Part shown: positions 25,045-36,262 of the stretch, piece by piece
How positions within the stretch are numbered: the stretch's first letter is position 1
How the letters are laid out: every line of letters begins with the position of its first letter
NCBI GenBank assembly: GCA_019096195.1
Contig: JAGTXK010000257.1
Span: 116,135-180,134 of the forward strand
Length of the DNA: 64,000 bases
From: Boletus sp. NGJ
Lineage: Eukaryota; Basidiomycota; Agaricomycetes; Boletales; Boletaceae
Reading direction: 5' to 3'
The notes under the pieces: model-generated
The model's database searches: none
What the model saw: only the letters and a program-made list of their open reading frames with translations
Told to the model about the DNA's origin: nothing
Translations under genes and position numbers: made by a program

Positions 25045-27349
25045 TCAGCAAATACTTTTATCTGAGAAGTGTGAATGCTGCATACCAGAGACATACCAAA
25101 GGCGCGGCACGCCGAATTCCTTCCAACAGCCATTCAATTCCCCTTCCTCGTCGAGGCCCCATATAGACGTGCATCTTGATGCGACGGTATCTCCGCAGAT
25201 CTCACGCACAGTATCTCGAGCATTTCCCAAACTAAGAAAAGAATCGATAAGAGATGAGCCATGAGTAAGATGAAGAAGGATTTACCCGGTGGCGAAGACG
25301 ATCACGTCGGCCGTAGTTTCAGTGCCATCCTCAAAGGAGATACCAGTTTCGGTGATCCTGGAAATCCCGGTACCGTTCTTGATTTTGATACGTCCCTCGG
25401 CGATGAGCTTACTGGCTCCGGAATCTGGCATGACGGCCATGAGCAAGTAACATACACAACATTTACGGCAACGTGCCAATGTAATATCCACCGGCGCTAT
25501 TTACACACAGGTCAGCCTAACCACAACTCGGATAATCGGGTATCCGTACCGCTGCCAGGCCAGGAGAATAAGTCCGGTATCGTTGATTCCCATGCTCCGT
25601 TGGAATCCAGCACCGTCGAGTCCGTCGAGCGTATCCCTGAATAGTGTGACTGTGAACTCAGGCACTCCAAAAACTGATCGACATACTGGTCCATTTGTGC
25701 CAGTGTGGCAGTTAATCTCTGCCCGAATTCGCCCGCCATGATTAGGTTGGGATACGACGCGTTTAGGCAATCTGCAAGTTCCAATGGAGACCCATTTTCG
25801 CAATAGACTCCGGCTGACATCGCGTGTTTCGCAGCACTAGTCATGACATAGATGGGGCTGCGCTGGAAGATTGTCACATCTGAAGGTATTGCCATTGTCA
25901 TCTTGACAGAATTCATATCGACAGAATCCGAACGGGATAGACTGACCTATTCCTGCGGCGCAATGGTCAACCGCGATATCATGCGCCGACGTACCACTGC
26001 CAATGATAAAAACCCGTTTGGACTTGTGTTCAAGAGCATTTCTGTACTGCATGGAGTGCATTATCTTCCCAGAGAATGTATCCTAGTTTCGAGCTGTGAG
26101 CAGGGAATCAAGTAGCAACGGGGTCCTTCGAAGACTTACCATGCCAGGGATTTTGGGGTAATTCCATTTGCCACCGCCCAGTCCAGTGGCCAGGACTAGA
26201 TATTGAACGTTATTAAACTCGCGTAAGGTGCCTCCAGGGCATCGTATCACAACATTCCAACCATTCTCGTCGCTTGAAAGACGAGCCGAGACGATAGTGC
26301 TCGAAGTCCATACATTAAGGTCGAGGTTCTGGGCATAGGACTCCAGCCAGGCAGCCAGCTTTGAGGCTGGGGTGAAAACAGGCCAAGTAGGGGGGAAGCT
26401 GAGGCATCCCGTCAGTGCCATCTGATGTGATTCAAAGGCGACGTACGGGAGATAGGGCAGGTGGTCCATCCCTACATAGAAGCGAGATCAGTATTTTTGT
26501 TCTAGCAGAGCAGACAGCAATGTCCGCACAGACGGAATCATGTAGGCAAAGTGAGTCATAGCGATTCCTCCAATTATCTCCAATCCTTTCGTTCGTCTCC
26601 ACAACAAGAGCATTTATACCGAGAAACTTGAGGCGTGCTGCGGCAGACAATCCGCTGGTCGACGTGAACATTGAATACCATTCGAATTCAACACCGTAAA
26701 TCACCTATGTCCCGCCCCGACGACTATCACTTCGGGAGTGGTATCGTCAAATGAGAGCTCCTTTGCTCGCTGCCTGGCCCAATAACCGTGGGCAGGGTGA
26801 GGATCGCGATTGATACCAGTCATCTCTGGGTGCTGTTTAAGGTCCTGGAGCGACGTGAGGAACTGAGAAACGGCGAACGGTGTTATGCTGCATACATACT
26901 TGCATATTTGTGAACACCGTGTGAGCCTTCCATGAATTATCTGGCATAGGCACGAGCCGGACGACGGCCATACAATGTGCCAGGTCAATTGAGAAGGTGA
27001 AGACAGCTTGAATCCACGCGACATCAGGCCATGGTTGTTGCAATTGGGCGTGTTCCAACGGCTTGCAGTCGCAGATCTGGCGCAACACCGATGCTTGATC
27101 CCGAAGGAACTCTGAGATAGTTTCACCACCGGCAAACGTGCGGAAGTTCCATGTTAAAGCGAGGATGTCGCGCCAGAACGGGGGATGATCCGGATGGTCT
27201 GGCAAGAAAAGGTCGACTACTCGACAAGGATTGGACTGGCACAATCCTTGAAAGCTCTTGATCCAACGCGTCGCTATGGCGGAAGCTTTTTCTTGCGTAA
27301 AATCAGCAGGAACCTGGGAGCTGAGCCTCTGCAAAGTGGGCAGAGACAT
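25045..27349 (-). CDS. Flavin-containing monooxygenase (FMO 2)
   Basis: A multi-exon gene on the minus strand from ATG 27349. The NTF2-like front is followed by VIVVGAG-HSGLSAAARL (FAD), GDNWRNRYDSLCLHD, FPPTWPVFTP, LVLATGLGGG, the FMO-type FSGKIMHSMQY, VFIIGSGTSAHDIA (NADPH), FQRSPIYVM, DTLDGLDGAGFQRSMG and VIVFATG. Most junctions are GT-AG and in frame. One, in the YYI/DSGASKL segment near 25455-25495, requires a GC donor. The C-terminus is uncertain. The first stop after LWYVSGM is at 25045, but a family-like tail (FHSKHVAL) is readable further on and would end near 24941. It is a paralogue of FMO 1, probably active unless the 3' end is damaged. A role in oxidising the cluster product is inferred. 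Confidence 0.8.
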
Positions 27350-27762
27350 CTACAACGGAGTCGAAGGGAGAAACTTTACTGTAGGACGCAGGAGATGAAG
27401 ACCAGGAAAGAATCATTGCCATTTTATTGTTTAAGTCGTGACGGTACTGGTGTGAGCGCGCATGACATCCCTTTCGCGAGCTTATCGTAGAACGGGTTCG
27501 TGTAAGTACAAGTTGAACTGTACAACAACCGACGGGCTCGCCCGAGATGTGTTGGCGATCCGATCGATCTGCCAGAAAAGCGGATGAGTTCAAGCTTAGC
27601 TTTCGCACAAGTGAGTCTAAGTATGGAGTGTATTACCGCAAGTGCCGATACCGTGTAGTAACTAGTAAGGACGTCGAATTGAGGGTGACAAGATCCGATT
27701 TGGTGTGTCACTCCTTTCATTAATGTTGTGCTGACTTGAACCCTGCTCCACAAGTCTGCTCC

Positions 27763-29503
27763 ATGGAGTCCGGGTATTTTGTGGCCTGCTGGTTCTTGCT
27801 TTCCCTTCCGTTCTGCTTTGCATCTCGTCAGCTTCCATTCAAGATAGATGAACAGGCTGACCGTGACACGTCTCCATTCATATTCAACTCACTGTTTGGT
27901 CTCTTGAAACAATGGCCAAACACACTCCATCCAACAGGGCATTCGGTCGTTCCAGTTTCAATTGCCCCTCAAACGTTACTCTATCACGCTCGACTTGATG
28001 CTCAACTACCATCATCCCCGGACTGGTTCGGGTTGTCTCCCGAAGTAGGGTTCAGCCTTCCGCAGATGTCGCCATCTGGAAGACCGACCTATATGCTTAC
28101 ATATCGAGCTATTCGTCCACTGCAGGTGCTTGTGTTTGATGGCCTGTCGGCATATCCCACCAAGTTAGACGTCGGATGGCTAGATAACGTCGCAACATTC
28201 ATTTACGGTGCAGGGCAGCGTGACACTGGCATCGATCGACCTGCATGGGGGGGTCTGGTCGAGGAGTTTGAACGAGCCAGAATGCTTTGTCAATGGGCAA
28301 AGACCAAGGACGTCGACGGCTTCGTCAGGATGAACACTGGCTTGTAAGTCCACATTTGTCTACCCTCTCACATATTGAATGTTCTTTGCTCAGCGAAGTG
28401 ATCTGGTGTGATTTTAATTCAAGTGCAATTCAACTCGTCAACCACTTGAATGTCACACCCCCTCATCACTCAGTTCTCAACACTTTGCGCTTGGATCCGG
28501 GCACTCCGGATGCCCCACGTGCATTGCCATTTCCCTTCTTCTCACTGTCAGCCTTTCACGAATGGGCCAGGATCTACACTGCTTACAACATGGCAGCACT
28601 GCCTTTCCTGACTTTACATCCTGCTGGAATGGTCACGTACTACAATCCCCGACTTGCGAGTCTTTCTGAATCTCGATTGGGGTTGAGGATGGCCCAACAT
28701 CGTATTTGGCCCACCGTATCAAAGGAGGATGCATTGTCTGTGCGACGTGAGGTGGAAGACGTTGTCCGGCGTGGCTACGGAGTAGGCTCTGGTACCGATT
28801 GGATTTCACTTGCTCGTCTCATTGTTGAGAATTGGGCCCACCGGATAGTGCATCTTCGTCACGCCCTCTCTGATCTCATATCATTACCCAACTCTGCCAT
28901 CGACATAACACGCGCATTGGAACAGATACAACTTTTGACATATTCACCACTGATGCCATACATGGATACTACCTCCACAAATGCAACCGGACAGGACCTT
29001 TTCTTCTCTGCTACCCCGTTACACCCTCATGGATCAGGACTGGATCGCTGCGGGTCTCAATACACGAAGGGCTTACCTTTAGGCACGATGACAATTCAGG
29101 AAACGCTGCTTAAAGAAAGCATGGAGACCGTCCAAGGCAGGATATGTCTCGACTTTGGGACAATTTTTGCGCAGAGTCACGACTTCTCCCATTCAAATGC
29201 GATGCCTATTGGGGCGTGGCTTGAGCGGATCACAAACCTTTCCAGATATCTGGATTGGCCGACGGACATTGGTTGCGAGGAAGTCTGCGGCTCAGACGTA
29301 AGTCTTAATTGGTTACTCTTGACGTTCTGTTTCTAAATGACTCATACCAGAGTGTTTGCGCACTTCCCCTCTGGCCGTGGGAGCCGTTATGGCCTGAACT
29401 TCATGTCGATCTTATTCCAGCCTGTCAAAAAATTGATGTATTTGGGGGACCCGAAACTTGGCGAAAGCTGTGGACGGAGAAGCGAACTCAGGATGCCTGC
29501 TGA
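27763..29503 (+). CDS. Conserved secreted basidiomycete protein, unknown function
   Basis: Three exons (27763-28343, 28394-29297, 29351-29503), GT-AG introns, 545 residues, no lesion. The N-terminus is a good signal peptide (SGYFVACWFLLSLPFCFAS), and no other strong membrane segment is seen. Recognisable blocks are GLSPEVGFSLP, LVFDGLSAY, RARMLCQWAK, DGFVRMNTG, VIWCDF and LPLWPWEPLWP, which I recall as a family repeated in Agaricomycete genomes without an assigned domain. Position between FMO 2 and the SDR suggests, but does not show, a link to the metabolite cluster. It could equally be an unrelated extracellular protein. I assign no function. Confidence 0.75.
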
Positions 29504-29868
29504 AGTCACACTACCGTTCGTGATACAGTATAGGCACCAGTACACGCTGTCAGCTTCAACATATATCCCACTAGGTTATGTTGCTCTCTGGGACGTAATC
29601 ACCGTGTCATTTCGAGATCCATCTTGTGAAACACCGTCAAGCCTGCACTCTGACATTGGCATGAGAAAAGGGTCACCCGTTCGTCTTTCTGACGGCGGTG
29701 GACGGAAGCGGTCTCTTGTAATACCAGCCAACTTATCCCCATATAGCTTTCCGTTTCGGAATGGAACGATGATAACGACCGGATTTCTTTTTTTCACGAG
29801 TCTTGTGTACGTCCTTCAAACTCCTCGCTCAAGCATCCAGGGTCTGACATCATCTGAATGCTCCAGCT

Positions 29869-30777
29869 ATGTCTGCAAAAGCTCGACGGGTCGTCGTAGT
29901 CACTGGAGCATCTAGAGGGCTCGGAGTGGGCAAAGTCTGTTTAATGATTTATCTCGCATCTAAAAAGATCTACACAGCTGGAGTGGGTTCGCCAGTATCG
30001 AGACACACCAAACACATTTGTCATAGCCGTGGTTCGTTTATTGAAGACGGCATCCAGACTCCTCGAAATAGTTGATGAAGAGACGGTCGCGGTTGTAGAG
30101 GCTGACATGGGCAAGGCAGAAACGTTTGGCGTAAGTTGTTTTTACCCACATTGTCCGATGATTTGACATCCAGAGGTGTTTAGGACGTTGCAAAGTCTAT
30201 CGAACGGCTGAGTGGTGGACGCGTTGACATTCTAATCAACAATGCAGCCGTGATGATCGGGACTGGCCGAAGCTTCGTTGATGGCCCATCCAAATCAACC
30301 CTTGCAGAATGGGACGAAACGTTCCGCGTGAATCTCTTTGGGCCGGTGTTCTTCACCAATGCCCTTATTCCACAACTGCTCTCCGGAGAAGAGAAAAAGG
30401 TCGTTAACTTGTCCTCTCTCGGGGCCGATCGAGCGAAACACGAGGAGTTGGTGATGCAGCTGGCGAGTTACTCTGCGAGCAAGGCAGCACTGGCAACTGC
30501 GACCCTCAACTTTCAGCTGGAGTAAGTCATGGGTCGCATCGTCTTTTTTGTCCGCTTATCCAACTCGGCTAGATTCAAGGATCGAGGACTCATATTTGTT
30601 TCACTTTCTCCCGGAGGTGCGAAAACCGACATGGACGATTTTGGTATCGCTCCAATGACAGCATCTGAATCCGTTGGGCATTGTATATCGTTCGTGAGTC
30701 GCATGACGATTGAAGATGGCGGTCAGTTGCGCAACTATGATGGCTCCAAGTCCATTGTTGCGGATAAACCACGGTGA
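29869..30777 (+). CDS. Short-chain dehydrogenase/reductase
   Basis: Four exons (29869-29925, 29978-30130, 30184-30521, 30573-30777), all GT-AG, 250 residues. Motifs in order: VVVTGASRGLG (cofactor loop), EADMGKAE, DILINNAAV, VVNLSSLG (catalytic Ser), YSASKAAL (catalytic Tyr and Lys), then SLSPGGAKTDM and a C-terminal YDGSK. Length and motifs are those of a classical NAD(P)-dependent SDR, usually interconverting alcohol and ketone. No lesion was seen. It sits head to tail after the secreted protein and 200 bp from the convergent P450, within the cluster, so oxidation of a hydroxylated terpenoid is a reasonable but unproven role. Confidence 0.87.
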
Positions 30778-30979
30778 TTAAATGGTTTGTTCTTTGAGTT
30801 GGTCGTGGTCCGACTCCACACACGATGAGAATCAAAGGGCTTTTACACAGCGGATTGGGAGATGGTCGAGAAATCGTATGGAATAGTATATATTGTACAT
30901 TGAGGACACTTATATGAATGTCCGACTGGAAATGCCCTGGCTTCGAATTGCCATTCCCAGATATTCGGACTTACACCCT

Positions 30980-33177
30980 TCATTCGAAAGAGATCTCTTG
31001 CCCTTCTCGCAGTGAGTGAAGTTCCTCTATTTCTTCTTGTCTCAGGCCATCCTCGAAGAGTTTTAAGGTGTTCGTCGCATCAGCAAAAGATCTTCTGATA
31101 ACACGAGCACGGTGAGGTGATCGAGGAACGATTTGGCAACGGAATGGGCGGGGAGCAAGGGTGATAGTCTGACAAGATCAAAGGTCTTCATTGGACGCGC
31201 TGCTCAAATAACAAGGACTCGGTCTTACGCTAGTGTAGTCCTCAATATCAAGCTCAATGGGTTGTGCCGTTACTTGGTCTCTCACGGGGTGAAAGTCAAA
31301 GGCCCAAAGCAGTCGCAACGTTGTCAATTCCTGCATGAGCATTAAACACAACGACATATACAAGAGTATAAGACGGACCATCGTATGCTCAGCGATGTGC
31401 ATCCCAGGACAGATCCGCTGGTCCATTCCATGATAAGCTTACTGCAATTGCCGCATGTGATAATTATGCATACCCTGCCTGCCCCGAATACGAGGGTATC
31501 CCGCAAATCTTTACCATGTTCCTCCGTTTTGGTTCCAAATTTGTTCTTCATGTATCGTTCAGGTTCAAATACCTCAGGCTTCTCGAAGAGCTCTGGGTCG
31601 TGAAAGATCGCCCCTGAGTAATGTTGTCGAGAAAACGGCAGGTTGGATGACATGCAAGCGCACATATATTCAGCACGATTGTCGCATCACGAGGGATAAA
31701 ATATCCTCCGTACTGTAGGGAATTCAGACATCTAGATATTATGCATTTATTGTTCACATGACTCACAGAATCACTATCGACCATCGCATGGGGCAGTCCC
31801 ATTGGTAGCATTGGTCTGTACCTGACTACCTAATGTATACATGTCAGTCATGTGGAATGTGGAACAGTGCAATGAACAACCTCCTTGACAAGGGCCGTAA
31901 CGTATGGCAGCTCTTTCATGTCCTCCAAGATGGGAAGTCTTGCATCTCCGACAACAGAATCCAAAGCGCTTTGTGCAACTTTCGCAACATGTGGAAATGC
32001 ACACAGAAGTAGGATCAAAGATTGAATATATGTCGCGGAGGTATCCGTTCCTGCTTCCAGCATAACGACTCCTAGGTGTCTGGAACAAGCGCTTCAGCCG
32101 TTAGTTATGGATCGAATAATTGATGTGCGCACGCCACAGTCGCCCTGTCCATGGCGAGTTCTTCCTCCTTCATAATCATGTCCTCGACCATGGAACGAGG
32201 GTCTTCTCCTTTTTTCACTCGGGCTTCACATTCCTTGTAGAACCGCCAAAGTAACCTGTCTCTTCGTTGACGCACATCTTCACACTCTCGAATCCATGGC
32301 GCCCATCTCCTTGGAACATACTTCAGGAAAGTTAAGATATCAATCGGAGGATGCGTTCCGGGGCTGACGGTGTGCTCAAGAGCATGAAGGGTTTCGAAAA
32401 ATGTCGATGCATCGTGTGAGGTGTAGTGAGGTATCCGAACTCCATACACAATAGCTTTGGCAACTGAATGGGTGAAGCGGCGCGTGGCATAGTAAAAGGC
32501 CTGTGGTATACGCTTAATTGTTTGAAAGGTTAGAGAAGGAAACCAATTTACGTCAGGATGTTCGAGGATATCGTAGAGGAGTTGCGAACATTCTGCCTCT
32601 TGGACTGGTATGTACTTTGCTATTGTTCGAGGCGACAAAGCCTGGTTCAACCATTTCCTGAGGGTACGCAGTCGAGGGCCTACAACATGTCAGAAAATTT
32701 CTATCGTAAAGGTACACAAACAGCTAACCATCTTTCATGAAGCCCATATGGTTTCCATCGGTGATTTGATCAACAAGAAACATCGAGGGGCGGTTACTTG
32801 CATTCCATCCGCTTTTGTCGAGCAGTTCTTTCGCCACAGTTGCGCTTGAGATGACGATCATAGTTCCCGATGCAATTTTGAGCTTTGAATCAGAGTTGGA
32901 TGAAAGGAGCAATGTTTCAAACACGACCCACCCACCGTGAAGATATCACCCCATTCTCGGGCCCATCTTTGGAACCTACAATTTTCAATGTGAGTCTATG
33001 GGTCTCTCTGAGTGCCACTCACTGTATATGTAACTCTGAGCGGGGAAATATATGCAAGTTACCCAAGATAGGGACAGTCGGTGGTCCGGGTGGCAATCCA
33101 TGTTCACGCCTGGCGATAGTCGTAACAAGATATGCCAAACCAACCCCGACGAGTGTCACAATGCCGGCCTGCTGCAT
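30980..33177 (-). CDS. Cytochrome P450 (locus 2), apparently intact
   Basis: A multi-exon P450 on the minus strand from ATG 33177; an in-frame codon further upstream is less likely as the start. It shows a membrane anchor (GIVTLVGVGLAYLVTTIA), hinge LPPGPPTVPILGNL, I-helix EAGTDTSATY with the acid-alcohol pair, ExxR formed by splicing (KEV-VRYRP), FEPERY, heme loop FGAGR-RICPGMHIAE with the intron between the two Arg codons, and a long C-tail (SFADATNTLKLFEDGLRQEE). Every exon junction I checked is in frame. It is of the O-methylsterigmatocystin-oxidoreductase-like type, anchored in the ER and needing the common P450 reductase. It is the best candidate for a working oxidase in the cluster. 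Confidence 0.85.
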
Positions 33178-33604
33178 TGCTCTCAGGATGAAGAGTCTTT
33201 GGTGAGCTACTGTTAGTGGATATGCAGAAATCAAAATCCAAAGATCTCACATGTGTTTAATCGTGGGTGCACTGATTTCAATGGGTACGATCGGAATCCA
33301 CGTAATTAGTGATAGGCATTAGGGGGAGTCGGATGTAGTTGGAACGGTCGGAGATGTCAATCTGGCTCGGAGCGATTCGGAGGCAAAACGTCCGCAAGCA
33401 ATACCCCAATAATTTTGTTTTGATCACAGTTTCAGATCCTATCGGGTGAATTGGAATCTGTCAAGATAAGGAAGCCAGTAACAAAAGTACGATAGCACGC
33501 GCGCAACCTATCTGTAAAAGGTACAAAACGAGACGGTCACTCCGACTTATGCGTCCGCTCGATAAGAATTCTCGATGCGAAATGTAGCATGATCCATGGA
33601 GAAA

Positions 33605-35573
33605 TTACAAGATAACCACGGGGTTCGTCCTGTATTTCAGAAGAGCTTCTTGCACGGGACATACCTACGGGGTGTGTGAGACCAAGTGTGTAGGTGTAAG
33701 GATCCACGTACCACAGTCAGGGTGTCGTAGTTGGGCTCAGGGATGTTAATCAACGGAGCACCTTTACGATCGACTAGCTCGAATTCATAGCCTGCCAGAA
33801 AGTATGCCACAATGATCCTAAGCTCCAGCTTTGCAATCTGGTACACATGTGTCTGTGTGCGTTGGCAGAATCACGATGAAGAAACATACCCGCGATCCTG
33901 GGCAAGGGTGCCTGCCTGAGCCCCATGCAAGATAAGCATGTGGTGTCCTCTTCTCCTCGGCTCTTGAAGGAGAGAAGCGGTCAGGATCGAATTTCAGAGG
34001 TTCCGTGTATATCTGGAATTATATTTTCTAAGTTCAAGTCTTCCAGATTGTCAATAAAATAATACTTTGGGGTCCAGATGAGCATCCGCAAATGAATATG
34101 CGAGAAAGGCTAAATGGTTAATCGCAGCGTGAGCCCGTGATATGAGAACAAGAATAAATATTCTTTACAATTTCGTGGAATCATAACATCGCCCAAGAAA
34201 ATATCTCGCTGTTCAATCTTTCGAAGCCCAGTCATATGCGCCATGATGAGACGCAGCGTCTCCCGAATGACCTGGTCCAATGAAGGCATATCGTTTTCCC
34301 ACGCGTTAACAGGAATGGAGGCAAGTCGATGGTGAAGTGGCGATGATTCAGGGAGCAGGGTGTGTTTTGAGATCACTTGCAAAATTTCTGAGGTGACCTT
34401 GCTCTTCCAAGCGGCGTCCGTCGCAAGGAACAACAGTAGCCAACATGCTAGAACGAGGCTTCAAATCCACAAATCAGAAGATCAAATATACTGAGTACCA
34501 TTCATGCCAGTGTTGATCGTGCCAGCGAAAATCAGGCGCATAACAAACTGTGAGGATAAATGATCCACCTATCTCATTTCTGCGGGTGCAAGGACTCACG
34601 TTTACTACACCAGTGACATCCATGCCATCGCGAAGGAGAATATCTATCGTGTCTTCTCCAAATGCTTCAGGTCGGGTTCGTTCGACGACAAATTGGCGAA
34701 CGATTTCAGACATCTGCTGAACAACCGTGGTTCGTCTGGAGGCGCCCAAAACGGGAAGCCATGGTGCGATAATACCCAGAGGAGTGCAGGTAGTGTTAAG
34801 TACTTCATATAAACTGCCCAGACGGCTCAGATGATGATTATTCTCGGCAAGCGATCGACATGATGCCATGCGGACAGTCATTCGAAACACGGTCTGCAGG
34901 AACAGTACAGAACTAAACCTTTGACTCAGACTTGAAAGAACCAGTCTTACTTTGTAAATCTCGTTGAATGGGTTGAATTTCCCTTCGTGCCCGAAATGAG
35001 TAGTCTGTGAGTGAATGTCGTCAAGCAGTGCTGGTAATACTATTTTGCAATGAATCTTTTGAAAGTAACAGATCATTGAGAGAGCGTACTGGCCGCGATA
35101 CGAGTGTTACTCAATAGCAACTGGAGACGCCTGGCGAATAACCCTGGATCTTGATCCTGGCCGGAGCTATTACCTTCCACCTCACCCCCGTTGTCAATGT
35201 GGACCTCTGGGGCAGGGAAGTTTAACTCAATATAGCCCTGCTCGAAGTTGAGATCCTGTAGCCTGTTCAGCGGAAGGTAAAGCTGCAAAGATGTATGAAC
35301 CTTTTGGGTAAAGAAAATCTTCCTCCAAGAATCGCCAGACACTCCGATGACGCGTTTACCGGCGAACCAGAACTGAAAAAGTGGAGCCGATTTGAGAGCA
35401 GATCGCATGAACCAATACCGAGTGGTCACAAAATTACACGCATGATAGAGCGATATACCCCGGAGTGAGGTAATGCGCGGCCCAGGATCCTTGGCGGTGA
35501 GGAATACCATGCGGCACACAAAAGCCAAGCTGATTAATACTGCAAGGCTGTTCAAGCTAAGAGAAAATGCCAT
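33605..35573 (-). CDS. Cytochrome P450 (locus 3), apparently intact
   Basis: From ATG 35573, a long first exon (membrane anchor SLAVLISLAFVCRMVFL, no classical PPGP hinge) is followed by short exons that splice in frame. They include the I-helix MRLIFAGTINTGMN, ExxR (VIRETLRLI), FDPDRFSP, the heme loop WGSGRHPCPG and KLELRIIVAYFLAGYEFELV, ending PVQEALLKYRTNPVVIL. The AGTINTG I-helix and Trp before the heme loop set it apart from loci 1, 2 and 6; it resembles the sterol-demethylase-like or CYP6001-type fungal P450s. All key residues are present. Only 430 bp separate it from locus 2, with the same orientation. A fragment copied from its middle exon is found at 42.4 kb. Confidence 0.8.
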
Positions 35574-36262
35574 GAAGAAACAGGAAGATATCTCGGAGGT
35601 TCAGTGGATATTGCTGACGGCGAGCGTCCTATTTATGTTTTTTTTTATAACGCTTGTGAGTGATCACAAAAAAGGTCAGCCTCGCTTTTGCATGTAGGCC
35701 AACTTGTACGACTTACTCGATCAGGATACTGGGCGGTGTGAGCTATGGACAGAGGAGGGTCAGGGCTAAGGGCAGAGCCGGAGGAACTGAGGAGCGGAGG
35801 TGGTGCTCCCTATCCTGGCCTCTCCAATACCACTGCAGATCGACTCCGGCATTCTCCGGTAGCACTATCTTGAGATGTGAAAAAAAAGCCGTGTTTGACC
35901 CCATGTAGTCGCCAGGTATTTGTTGCGGCACCATCAAAGATATAGATTCTGCCCTTCGTACTGGTTCCAGCTGTGAAAGCAGTGGTTTTCATTAATACAC
36001 ATCATCCACAGCCGTTTTCAGTGACATTGATGCGGAATCGCATGTCAATATTCTCAAGGGTTGGATATTGACAGGCCGGAAATATCCGAAATAGGACCCT
36101 GGACCCCCGTACTGAGTTTGCGTACTGTCGGAAATAGTGACAGTAGTACGAACAAGTGGCGACTCCGAGTCATATATCTCACGCCTCTCTTTTACTTAAA
36201 GAGTGGGTACAGGGCTTTAGTGAACTGTGCTTTTGGGTTGGCAACGCCCATTTTATCTCAAT

